From Collodictyon triciliatum (taxonomy: Eukaryota; CRuMs), in assembly GCA_043381765.1 (NCBI GenBank), contig JBHJMP010000851.1, forward strand, positions 1-35,358: a stretch of 35,358 nucleotides of DNA, written 5' to 3'. Position numbers and translations under genes: made by a program. Each line of letters starts with the position of its first letter. Position 1 is the stretch's first letter. Below are positions 26,277-35,358 of the stretch, piece after piece. The notes under the pieces were generated by a model that did not search any database, was not told the origin of the DNA, and saw only the letters and a program-made list of their open reading frames with translations.

Positions 26277-28055
26277 ATGAGTCAGTGGGCCGTCATAACT
26301 GGAGCAGGTTTGTTTATTCCCGCACAGACTGCAGCTCGAAGGAACCACCACGCTTTTTCATCTTCACAAAGAGAGGTCGACGAGCCACTCTGTTTTTCCT
26401 TACTGATGGTGTCTACAACTCTAGGCACTGGCATCGGTGCTGCTTTTGCGACTGAGCTTTCTCGTCGTGTGAAAGGTCTTCACTTTTTGCTCATTGGTCG
26501 CCGTGGAGCTTTGCTGGCCCAGACAAAGTCCTTGTGTCAAGACCCGAGTAAAGTGTTCACAGCCTCGATCGACTTGGCTTCGCCTGAGGCTGCAGGAAAG
26601 ATATCCGCCCTTATTCCCGAGGTATGTAGAGGCTATCAGGGATCCAATATAGTTATTTGAAATTGGCTTGACTTTATAGTCATAGTAGTATTGATAATAG
26701 TGCAGTTAATCTTTTATTGCATAATCTTAAACTTTTATATATGGGTCACCAAAGAATGACAGGGTTTTGTACTTGGTTCATAATGCAGCGGTACTGAATC
26801 CATCGAAAAGCACTCAGGCGTCCCAAGAAGACTGGGCCCAGGCATTCCAGGTTCCAAAGAAAAAAACCTTTCTAAAAATTGGTTCCTTACTTCTATTTAT
26901 ATCTGTATAATCTCATATCAGACGTTTACTACTTCATAGTATCATAAAGAGCATACACCTTATTGATATTATTAACCACTACATCAGTATGAAAATTGTA
27001 TTATTTTCTTGTGCTGATTATTCTGTTGATGATGTATCAGGTTAATGTGCATGCTCCTCTGTTTATCACACAAGCCCTGCTTGGAAAGATGAGTCAGGTG
27101 TTTTTTCGATTTGCCGAATGATTGCTAAAACACTTTAAATGGCTTTATGCGTTGATTTTTAATTTGAGTTTCGAACCGCTATTATTTTATTTTCTTCTTT
27201 TGCTATTGAAAAGTATAGTCTCGGGTTTTGCACATATCAAGCGGAGCTGCACATAGGGCAATTCCAGGCTGGTCTGCCTATTGCTCCACTAAGGCAGCTT
27301 TCTATATGCTATTCAAATCATTACAAGCTGAAGTTCCAAAAGACACTGTATTTTCTCCTTACAGATGATTTTTCTTATTGGAATATGCACATTTTTCACT
27401 TCGTCTTATCATTATATACTTATTCCAAATAAATTAAAATTGAAATAATTCATGTAATTCAACTTTCAATCGAGGCATTGTTTGGGAGCGTGAGACCAGG
27501 GGTTGTGGACACGCCTATGCAAGAACAAATTCGCGGATTGACCGAGGAAACCTTCCCTATGGTACATTCCCTCTTCTTTCTTTTTTTAGATAAAAAATCT
27601 ACATAGACACTGAACGATTGCATCACATTAAAAGGAATTTTCTGAGAGACTCTTTTCTTTTACATATGAATTACTAAATTTGTGTAAAGTTTCGTCTTTT
27701 GTCTGCTAGTCAGGAAACAATTTTTCTTTCAAAAAAATTACAATATTATTTTTCCTATCTAGGTCGAAGTATTTCGCTCAAAGAAAGAGAACGAAGAATT
27801 GGAATCAGTGGAGGTTAATGCTTTGCGTCAAAAATTACTTTCATTTTTCTCTATATTTATGATAACAAAAGTAATAAGTTTCTGTGGATAACATATTATC
27901 TTTTTTTTTCTTTTTCTTTTTAACAATCCTCATAGAGAGTAGCAAATTTCTTGTCATTTTTACTGTTGGACACTACTGCAGACGAGTTTACAAAGGACGA
28001 ATGGGACATCAGAGATGAACACCATCAGAAGCGATGGAACGTGAAAGGAAACTAA
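26277..28055 (+). CDS. Short-chain dehydrogenase/reductase (sepiapterin-reductase-like)
   Basis: Classical SDR, NAD(P)-dependent carbonyl or alcohol oxidoreductase; substrate unknown. Exons: 26277-26307, 26425-26621, 26755-26850, 27041-27097, 27219-27347, 27475-27561, 27763-27813, 27936-28055; phases close to 255 residues. Cofactor motif TGAGTGIG (8-15, made by joining exons 1 and 2), LIGRR after beta-2 (arginines suggest NADPH), HNAA (the NNAG position), catalytic Ser134/135 in HISSGAAH, and Y148-CST-K152. VRPGVVDTPMQEQIRG follows, as in sepiapterin reductase and yeast/bacterial benzil-reductase-like SDRs. The first exon is only 31 nt. It is convergent with the cyclin gene. It is not a duplicate of ERG27: length and C-terminus differ. 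The family is sure; the specific reaction is not. Confidence 0.9.
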
Positions 28056-28491
28056 ACCATGATGAGTCCTATGCTGGACGTATCAATAAACCCGATAACA
28101 TTCACAATCTTCACATTATTAAACTAAGAAAGTGACACGGCTGAGGTTTAATAATAGTATGGTTCATGTGCTGGTCAATTGGTAAAAACAAAATAGATAC
28201 GCATGTATTGTCATTTCCTCTTTATTCGGTAATATGAATTCATTATATAAATGTTCTCTGAATGAAACTGTGTACTAAAAAGAGGGTATATCAGCAATGT
28301 ATGTTATGTTTTTTGTTACTATTTATTAAGATTTGGGATATGATTTACGGTAGTTTTTTTTTTCGCTTTTAAAGTCCACACACAAAAAATGTCGGTCCAG
28401 CTCAAAAGCAAAAGTTCATTAGAACATAACCAAACTTGGTTAAGACGTAAAGGTTTTAAAAAAAATCGAGGGATTCCTTTTGTTTGCAGAT
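28056..28491. other. Convergent spacer between SDR and cyclin 3' ends
   Basis: About 436 nt containing an AATAAA (28085-28090, plus strand, 30 nt after the SDR stop), the likely SDR polyadenylation signal. The rest is AT-rich with no exon seen. Confidence 0.55.
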
Positions 28492-29351
28492 TCATTCACT
28501 CAAGACAGAGGCACATATTTGCTCCGCCTTTCTAGATGCATCCCTGTCCTGGGATTCTGCGTCTTGCTCCGCCTTTGCCATAAAGTAAGCATGTTTCCAC
28601 TGAACTGCCTCGGTTGTGAGCCCCAGATCAAACCGAATCCCAATGAGATAAGAGACTTCCATTCTATTCAGAAGCCCCAAATCCAACGAAGCCATTTTGG
28701 CGAACCTAAACACAACGAATTAGAATACCCAAGAAAAATACGTGTTGCTTTACAATTTAGCATGTATGTGATGTAAGAGTAGTCCGGCGTATGAATCATA
28801 CGTGGCGTTATCGTATGGAATATCCTCCATGAATTTGCAGGCAATCATAATTGATACAAGAAATATTGGAACGACGTTCATATGTGTCAGTGTAATCCCA
28901 GACCTCAGGATGAATCTCTCCATGTAGACAATACCACCAAATATGATTTCGTCGGATACAACCTATTGTATTGATAGAGCATGCATCATAGGATTAGTTT
29001 TTGCAAATGAATCTATTGCACGCAAGCAAATCGTGCATGATGTTTATAACGTTAGAGGTTATATATTTGTGCTTCTTTTCATTTAAACAACTCTACCCCA
29101 AATCTGCGTATGGTGTGAAGCAGTTCAGTTATGTTGTTCGTTCGAACACAATCAAAAATAGTGGACGGGTATGCCACTGGAACGGAGTGCGATACCAAAA
29201 GCCTAGCTATCGCTGAATGCAGAGAAAGCTGGATGTGTGTTTCTGCTGATATCCCCGACCCGGTGTCATCTGTCTGTGTGGTTCGCTGCCCGTGCCATTT
29301 CCCTCCGCCCAAGTCTACACAGCAAAGAATCATCTCGTCCCAGACACACAT
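28492..29351 (-). CDS. PHO80/cyclin-U-type cyclin, 5' end uncertain
   Basis: Regulatory partner of a cyclin-dependent kinase, PHO80-like family (PHO85 cyclins, plant CYCU/P). Exons (minus): from ATG 29351 (or further upstream) to 29097, 28962-28802, 28705-28492; phases close. The cyclin box runs across all three: YPSTIFDCVRTNNITELLHT, then GGIVYMERFILRSG with LTHMNVVPIFLVSIMIACKF, then EDIPYDNATFAKMASLDLGL and NRMEVSYLIGIRFDL. These match the core helices (YIDRL, NVHRLLITSVMLAAKF, YNNAYYAKVGGI of the family). The C-terminal 35 residues are charged. The frame is open upstream to an acceptor-like AG at about 29378, and a possible first exon lies near 29570-29510 (starts MVALGRK), but I could not join it in phase. 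With ATG 29351 the protein is 209 residues. Confidence 0.85.
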
Positions 29352-29399
29352 TTGCTTCAAACCCACAGACCCTTCTGACTTTTGCGTAAGTGATGAAAT

Positions 29400-30437
29400 T
29401 TAGTGTTTTTTGCAAAGTTTTCTTATTTCTTAAGAAAAAAAAAGAGTTCAGATTTATATCGGGGTATAAGGTTAGGAGCTGCACTCATTCATGTTCATTA
29501 AGCGCGGTGTGGAATTCTCTCGCACAATTTTCCTCCCTAATGCCACCATCAGCTGCTAAATTACGCACAAATGGAAAGGGTATTAAAGTCCGGTTGCCTC
29601 TGCTTTTATTGCCCTTCCAGATTGAAGTGTGATCACCTTTTAATCACACCAGGCGATATCACGGCTGCCGGGTTGTAATCAAAGGCCTTTTGATTATATA
29701 ATACGAATGAGACTCTCGCCAACATCACTTTTTCGGACGATGGAGCCAATAATCATACTCACATTCCCAAATTATAGCATGGCCATAGACAAAAAGCGTA
29801 AGGTGCTCTATGAAAAACCCAATTTTTTGACTCAAACATTCAAGATAAAGCAAGCGGTGATTCAAAAACGATGTGGATTTGGGTGAATTTTAGTAATTCA
29901 ATTGAATTTTTTTTTTATGTATTATTGACCGGTTGCTTATTTCTGAAAACACCCCGAATGTTATATTGTGAATTATAGAAGAAAATAAGGCTATAAAAAT
30001 GTGGTATTTGTGGCAATCATTTAAGGAATTCATAAATACAACATGTTTTCCCCACATAATTAAAAAAAACCGCCATAATTATTTATCACTGATATTATTC
30101 TTTGGGTGTTGTGATTGCGATTGCAATCATTTCAAATAAATATTCTTTTATTTTTTAGTATAAATCATTCAGGCCATATAGATGGCCTGTGTAAAACAAT
30201 TCGCTTTGAGCGATTTTAAACCCTACCATCTGCGAAAATTCAAAGTCTCGAGAGACCGCAGAACCAACAAATATTGAGAATGTTGGTATTCAAAGTTAGA
30301 TAGATATTGACCCGCTGGTGCAAGATATCAGGCAAAATGAACAGCCAATCAGAGGAAAAATTGAAGAAAAGACTGTTTATTTCTTTCATCAATAGTGCGT
30401 TTCATACGAGCAGAGTATCATACGGGAGTTAATCTTT
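29400..30437. other. Upstream region of cyclin gene, no gene recognised
   Basis: About 1 kb without a supported gene. It contains an inverted repeat GTGTGAT...ATCACAC (29627-29633 / 29643-29649, 9-nt loop), the same GTGAT/ATCAC theme as the sterol promoter. The rest is AT-rich. Cyclin 5' exons may be hidden here. Confidence 0.45.
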
Positions 30438-31054
30438 TCAATTCTTTCCCTCAAATTCTCTGCCGATAGGGTTCCGTTGCTTGTACTGCTCCTTGCGCTC
30501 TGCGGGTGATGTGCATGTGTTGATGTGACAAGTGAGTGAACGAGCCATGAGACCGTATTAGTTGATGGTTCGAGATAAATGGCATTTTATATTCCTTCGT
30601 TTTGCTCAGGCGACTGCTTAGTGTTTTTCTTTTCTAACATTTGTCCATTTCATTTTGATTGCTTCTTGAAAATGTAATATGTTTGGGAATAGACTGCATA
30701 TATTAATGACTTTGTGTTGCGCTGATAAGCATACATTTCAAGTTTCCTTCATGTAATAAAATGCGTACATATAGTAAAAAAAGAAAATGAAAAAATGAAA
30801 AAAGAAAATGAAAAAAGAAAATGAAAAAAGAAAATGAAAAAAGAAAATGAAAAAAGAAAATGAAAAAAGAAAATGAAAAAAGAAAATGAAAAGGAAAAAG
30901 AAAAAAGAAACAGACCGTGAGCGTCCTTTTCATGTGCGTATGTCAACGAGGCAACCCCAGCCAGAGTAAAGACACTGCATGCCATAAGAACGAGATACGA
31001 AAGCTTGTCCCTAGGATGCATTTCGAGTTGCTCTTTTTCCTCGTGCTTTGCGTC
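30438..31054 (-). CDS. Candidate small single-TM protein, two exons seen, 5' end unresolved
   Basis: Not recognised. Phase-matched exons (minus): 31054-30916 and 30499-30438. The first encodes a charged start (KHEEKEQLEMHPRDK) followed by one hydrophobic helix (LSYLVLMACSVFTLAGVASL) and HEKDAH. The second encodes RKEQYKQRNPIGREFEGKN and a stop. Starting at ATG 31021 gives 55 residues with one TM; an upstream exon is equally possible because the frame is open to the acceptor GGCTAG. Other open stretches at 31419-31080 look partly coding but could not be joined. The size and shape resemble small mitochondrial or ER membrane subunits. The donor G|GTCTGT is unusual. The intron contains a 13-nt minisatellite. 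Confidence 0.4.
30777..30906. repeat. 13-nt minisatellite (AAAAAAGAAAATG)n, about 9 copies
   Basis: Tandem purine-rich 13-mer, slightly degenerate at both ends, lying in the intron of the candidate small membrane-protein gene. It creates artefactual Phe/Ser/Leu ORFs on the opposite strand. Confidence 0.9.
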
Positions 31055-31833
31055 CTAGCCTTTTGAGCGGATCTGTAAGTACATATAAATGTTATCAGTA
31101 AAGAAAAGATATCACAGCTATCAATGCCCTGCAAGGCTTGACAGGCTCTGATCCAGAGAATCCGTGGTTGCATCAGCGTCGCAAAGACAAGAGGAGCTCT
31201 GAGTAAAACTGCCCAGCAAAGCCCAATGGGATACCCCACAGCACACATAAAAGAATGCATGTATAATATGTTCATAGCCCAAGGGAGTTGCGACCAGAAG
31301 GCTCGGGCAATACCAGCGCTAGTTCAAAGAGGATTATGTGCCTGCAGTGTGCCAGAGGCTTTCAAACTCCCGCAAAGCTTTATTACAGAATAAGTGAGCC
31401 TGTTCCTTGGGGGGCTTCACTGCGCGACGTTTTTTTTTTTTTTTCTTAAATGATAACCAAACGAACTGGCTGGCCTCACTTGAAAATAATATATGTGCGA
31501 GCATGTTTTGGTTCTTTCTTCCCCCTCATCAAAATGAATGCATCGATCTCACAGTACATCTTTAATAATGACACCCTCAGAAGAAACCGTAATTGAATGT
31601 TTTCTTTCATTTGTTTTGTTTCACTTTGTTTTTTTTTTTCTTCTTCAGCTTCTCAATGAAGCCATAGTGACTGGATGGCAGGATGTATGTGTAAGTGCCG
31701 TACTTGAAGATTTTATTCTTTGCATTTTTGAACTGTGATGGATGATTTCCATGAGAATCGTGTTAGATTCCGTCATCAAAACGTTGAATCGAATAAATGA
31801 GATGAAGAAGAAAGAGTATGTCCTTACAAAGTT
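31055..31833. other. Region between small-protein candidate and PMT, unresolved exons
   Basis: No firm gene. Minus-strand open stretches at 31419-31335 (reading KPPKEQAHLFCNKALREFES after an acceptor) and about 31310-31100 are suggestive. On the plus strand, ATG 31570 (MTPSEET) can splice from 31590 to LLNEAIVTGWQDVC at 31651-31692 with a GTAAGT donor. None could be extended to a complete protein. T-rich tracts lie near 31431-31444 and 31630-31639. Confidence 0.3.
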
Positions 31834-34800
31834 TTAAGTCCAGGTCGAGAGCCACCTTCGAGCTTTCCTTTGCTCCTGTACCAATTCGTCACACATTTAA
31901 AGATTTAGTTGCCATGAACTTAGTTTGAATTTTTATGCATCCTTCTAAAATGCGTAAACGACATGTGTTGGGGTGTTTTTCTTTCTTTCTTTTTTACACA
32001 GGTTCTAAATCATTTTAATAATACATGAAATGGTTGATCTATAGAAGATAAGGTGGATTATATGTCTACTTACCAACGTTAATGGCCAAGCATATACATT
32101 TGGGGAGTGGTATGCAAATGTGGCGATGAAAATAAAAAGTATTATAGAAAATACTCTGAATCTCGTTCTTTTGTCCCTATGAATCACATAGTTTAGACAT
32201 CTCCGACTTGCAAATAGGCCTAGATTTTACTTGCGAGATGGGAACATGTACATACTTTGTCACAAAGGTGTCTAACGTGTGTCCCACAAGGAGGATAGAG
32301 AAATACAGAGAAGGCATGTAGTGATACAGAAAAGTAACTCTTGCAATCAGAATGAACGGAAGCCAATTAAGCATATGGCCTCCTACCAAAAGCGCCCCAA
32401 TTTTTATATATCGCTCCTCTTTTTCTTGCAGTTTATCCCGCCTGTTTAGGGGCATACAGGGCATGAAGAAAGATCATAGCAGAGGGAAAGAACATTTTAA
32501 CAAGTGAAGTGATATTCATCGAGAACCCATTTCATTCTGATGATATTACCTGTGAGGAATTCGAAAAAGGTAGAAGAAAAAGTACAACAAAGTAGCTGTA
32601 CAAGTCCACCAGACGAGAGGATTACCTTGTTTATTGATGACTGAGATTTTAGATACACTTCTGCAACAATTTGCTTTGTTGTTTTTTGGCATAATTTTCC
32701 CTTAAATACAAACTTACCAACTAGACTAAAAATGAAACAAAATCGATACCTAGGAGATAGATGGACCTCCGAGTATTAGGTGGGTCGTCATCCAGTTCGC
32801 CAACCCAAAAAGCCAGTCCTCGGAGCAGGAACGGCCACGACCACCAGGCTGATAATGATGGATAATACATGAAGAATGGGGAAAGAATGGATGAAAAAGA
32901 AGAGGAGATAACAATCCAAATAATTGCCATTAATTGAAAAAAGGACTATTAAGAATGAAAAAAAAAGTTAAACATCGTCATTCACTGATTATTTCAAAAT
33001 ATGGCACAAATAGGAAATGCATATTGGTTATGTAACTATTAGATGAGTTTAGAACAGAGCCCTAATCAGGGTTGCGCTTCGATGAAACGAGAGAATTAAA
33101 AAGGGTTCTATTGATAAAATATAAGTTCATTTACATGTCATCCAATTGTGGGGGTCTACTATGGACTTGTTGTTAATATATAATTTAATTTGTAGCTCGA
33201 TGATAGACTGCATTATGCTCAAAGGCTCGACATAGTCTAATATGAATCAAATGATCAGATTGTATATTAATGTCGATTTCTGAGAAGACTGAAGATATAT
33301 GCTGCGAACTCTGGTCGTTTTTTTTTAAAAAAAAATTCTTATTAGTTTTGCGGCAATTATACCTATGGTTATTTGTTCGTTTGAATGCTCTTTAATTAAA
33401 AAAAAAGTGCAGACTAGTAAAGGTAAAATAAAAAGAAAAAAGGCTCAAAGGTAATGGAAAGAGGAATAGCCACCTGGTTCTTCATTACCAACAAAGTTTT
33501 TTCGAAATTCAGGACTCATCCAAGCATCACCCATACCTATGATAAAAAAAAATAATTGAAAGTCGCTAATGTAGAGACAGGAAATGTCGGTATGACCAGT
33601 ATTAAATCAAATCAAGATATTATGGTATACCTGATTTCGGAAGAAAATACAGGTGAAGGACCCAAGAAAATATATATATTGCTATGGGAAGAATGAATAG
33701 CAACAAAAATCGAATAGACCAATTAAGTATTCTATCTTCTGTAGATTGGCTTTTCCATGTGCTCAGTAATCCGATAAATACATCCAAACCTGGAGGAGGA
33801 AAGAATGAGATATTATAACTATAGACTGCTGAAGATTATGGATATGGCATCCAGATAGAGAAGGTGTTTTCATTTGAAAACATACTTGACGATTTTATGT
33901 GACATTACCAATAATTGCCATCGTGGCCAAAGCCGTCCATTTGGAGCTTATACAGCAGCCGATGAATAATCCGCACAATCCCATATTAATTGACCAAGGG
34001 ATAGAAAATTCAACCATGTTTTTGGTTCGCACGTGGAAGTAGAAAGACAGCATCACAAATAACATCAATATTGCATCTGTGACAATTATCCTGGCCTCCA
34101 TTAACATACACATTTCTACTACGACAGTAATTCCGGTAAAAAAGCAGGCTATTTCTGACGCGTGCATTTCTTTCATTGTCAAATAAGAAACCGGGGCTTG
34201 AAGAGAGCCAAATAAAGCGGGCATCATTCGAAGGGGGATGTACCAATCACCATCATATTCGTAACTTTTGTAGAACTGGAAATGGCCATCATATCCACCC
34301 AGCCAGCCAGCATATCCCAGAATAAGTTTCGAAAGAGGTGGGTGGATATCGAAAAAGTGATGACCTTTGATATAGCAACCAGCAAAGAAGCCAAAATGAA
34401 CCTCATCGAATACAATCTATTTCGTAATGAGTATTATTAAGTATGGCAATAAGGATGGATTGTGGATTGTGGATTGTGGGTTGTGGATTGTGGATTGTGG
34501 ATTGTGGATTGTGGATTGTGGATTGTGGATTGTGGATTGTGGATTGTGGATTGTGGATTGTGGATTGTGGATTGTGGATTGTGGATTGCGGATTGTGGAT
34601 TGTGGATTGTGGATTGTGGATTACCTCAGGGGGGTACTCTAGCGACCAAAACCGTGTGAAGAAGCTCAAAGCAGTAATGATAAGAAGGTTTTGCTGAGTT
34701 TGAAGGAAGGTGATGAATGCACTTTGTTCTCTTGGGTCATGTTTCTTTCTTTTTGAGTCAGATTTCTTTGAGCTAAACAAATATTCGATCTCTTCGTCTT

Positions 34801-34975
34801 CGTTGGTTTCTTCAGAGTCCATATCGTTGTGAACATGATGTTTACTTAGAGATGCCACTGCCCGCGGTACGTGCATATCCAGAGAGTCAGCACTGCCGAA
34901 CTGATTCTCCGTAGAATCATTCATCGTAGCGTACGAACTCGTGTGGACGCGACGATTCAAATTCTCGCGGTTCAT
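31834..34975 (-). CDS. PMT: Protein O-mannosyltransferase (GT39/PMT) without MIR domain
   Basis: ER multi-span enzyme transferring mannose from dolichyl-phosphate-mannose to Ser/Thr. Exons (minus): 34975-34625, 34416-33909, 33789-33631, 33536-33474, 33236-33135, 32848-32750, 32625-32550, 32441-32256, 32176-32074, 31875-31834; all phases close to 562 residues. An acidic/basic cytosolic N-terminus precedes TM1. Loop 1 has IVFDEVHFGFFAGCYIKGHH with the catalytic D121-E122 pair and HPPLSK. Then come IPLRMMPALFGSL, KSGMGDAWMSPEFR, and the C-terminal PMT_4TMC part: WWSWPFLLRGLAFW, IYLLGNPLVWW, TFLYHYMPSLYFSILLVGH, and the end RRWLSTWT. Between FVGNEEP and DYVEPLSIMQSIIELQIKL there is a direct phase-1 splice, leaving no room for the usual roughly 180-residue luminal MIR domain. 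Start chosen at ATG 34975; the codon at 34981 is GTG. Intron 1 holds a 7-nt minisatellite. Confidence 0.93.
34459..34622. repeat. 7-nt minisatellite (TGTGGAT)n, about 23 copies, in PMT intron 1
   Basis: Near-perfect heptamer array filling most of the 208-nt intron and beginning only a few nt after the donor. A unit of 7 nt has no stop codon on the coding strand, so the exon 1 frame stays open through the whole intron. Confidence 0.95.
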
Positions 34976-35358
34976 CAACACTATGATTCTGTAACATGTT
35001 AGCTAGATTTTTTTCCTCTTCTTTCCTCTGTTGCTTTTTTGTTCCCTTTTTCTTCTTTTTTTAATGTTTTTTTAACATTTATCTTTATTGTATAACCTTT
35101 GAATCGAATAAAGGAAAAAATCTTTATCTTTATTTTGTTTTTGTTTTTTGTTTTTTGTTTTTTTATGTTTTTATGTTTTTTAATGTTTTTTTATGTTTTT
35201 ATGTTTTTTATGTTTTTGTGTTTTTTATGTTTTTTATGTTTTTTTAATGTTTTTTTATGTTTTTTTTATATTTTGTTTTATGTTTTGTTTTATGTTTTTT
35301 TTATGTTTTTTTTATGTTTTTTTTATGTTTTTTTTATGTTTTTTTTATGTTTTTTTAT
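34976..35358. repeat. PMT 5' flank and T-rich (TTTTTTATG)n contig edge
   Basis: From about 35020 to the end the sequence is T-rich with degenerate TTTTATG/TTTTTTTATG units that become regular from about 35270. It is the PMT promoter side on the minus strand, then low-complexity DNA at which the window ends. No gene seen. Confidence 0.7.

Noticed and set aside
26277-28055. Second SDR as a duplicate of ERG27 or as ERG26
   Set aside because: Lacks the HSD17B7-specific hydrophobic segment and the extended 3-beta-HSD motifs (GxxGxxG, YxxxK context of ERG26); it fits the sepiapterin-reductase-like group better.
32015-32038. Terminal PMT exon reading INHFMYY and stop
   Set aside because: Also phase-compatible, but the exon at 31875-31834 ends RRWLSTWT, matching the conserved PMT C-terminus.
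34427-34697. Plus-strand ORFs of repeating Trp-Ile-Val-Asp-Cys-Gly-Leu
   Set aside because: Pure translation of the 7-nt minisatellite inside PMT intron 1.

Overview
This window comes from a nuclear genome of a unicellular eukaryote (a protist). Every sizeable gene is split by short introns, mostly GT-AG and about 50-500 nt long, and spliced reading frames recover complete eukaryotic families: ACSL, ERG27/HSD17B7, ERG25/SMO, MOB1, a PHO80-type cyclin and protein O-mannosyltransferase. Both ends run into T-rich low-complexity DNA and there is a run of about 716 N at 10143-10858, so this is draft assembly. I cannot place the species. One intron with textbook U12 AT-AC signals implies a minor spliceosome, which excludes many reduced lineages. 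The habit of low-complexity arrays in introns recalls some rhizarian/foraminiferan drafts, but that is only an impression.

Layout from left to right. A two-RRM RNA-binding protein lies on the minus strand (2336 to 240, 3' end unresolved) and carries the AT-AC intron. A 2.4 kb spacer follows, then a 21-exon long-chain acyl-CoA synthetase (4791-9645, +) with one apparent extra T. Next is an unrecognised minus-strand protein (12595 to about 10873) whose 3' end meets the N gap. Then come two sterol C-4 demethylation genes head to head: 3-keto-sterol reductase ERG27/HSD17B7 (15281 to 12983, -) and C-4 methylsterol oxidase ERG25/SMO (16154-17693, +). Their 0.87 kb shared spacer is rich in GTGAT/ATCAC palindromes. 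Co-oriented with SMO are MOB1 (18293-20190), a 1396-residue mosaic protein (20881-25955) and a short-chain dehydrogenase (26277-28055). The last third is on the minus strand: a PHO80-like cyclin, a small one-TM protein candidate, and a protein O-mannosyltransferase (34975 to 31834).

Functional themes. ACSL, ERG27 and ERG25 are ER or lipid-metabolism enzymes. ERG25 and ERG27 act in the same multi-enzyme complex, so their shared promoter is biologically meaningful. MOB1 and the cyclin are cell-cycle regulators. The most novel items are: the CH-TPR-pentapeptide-WD40-Sel1 mosaic, most of which sits on one 3.56 kb exon in an otherwise intron-dense region; a PMT whose spliced model has no MIR domain; and the AT-AC intron, which contains no AG dinucleotide and so cannot be a GT-AG intron. 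Exon boundaries given here were derived by hand from splice dinucleotides, reading-frame phase and family similarity.
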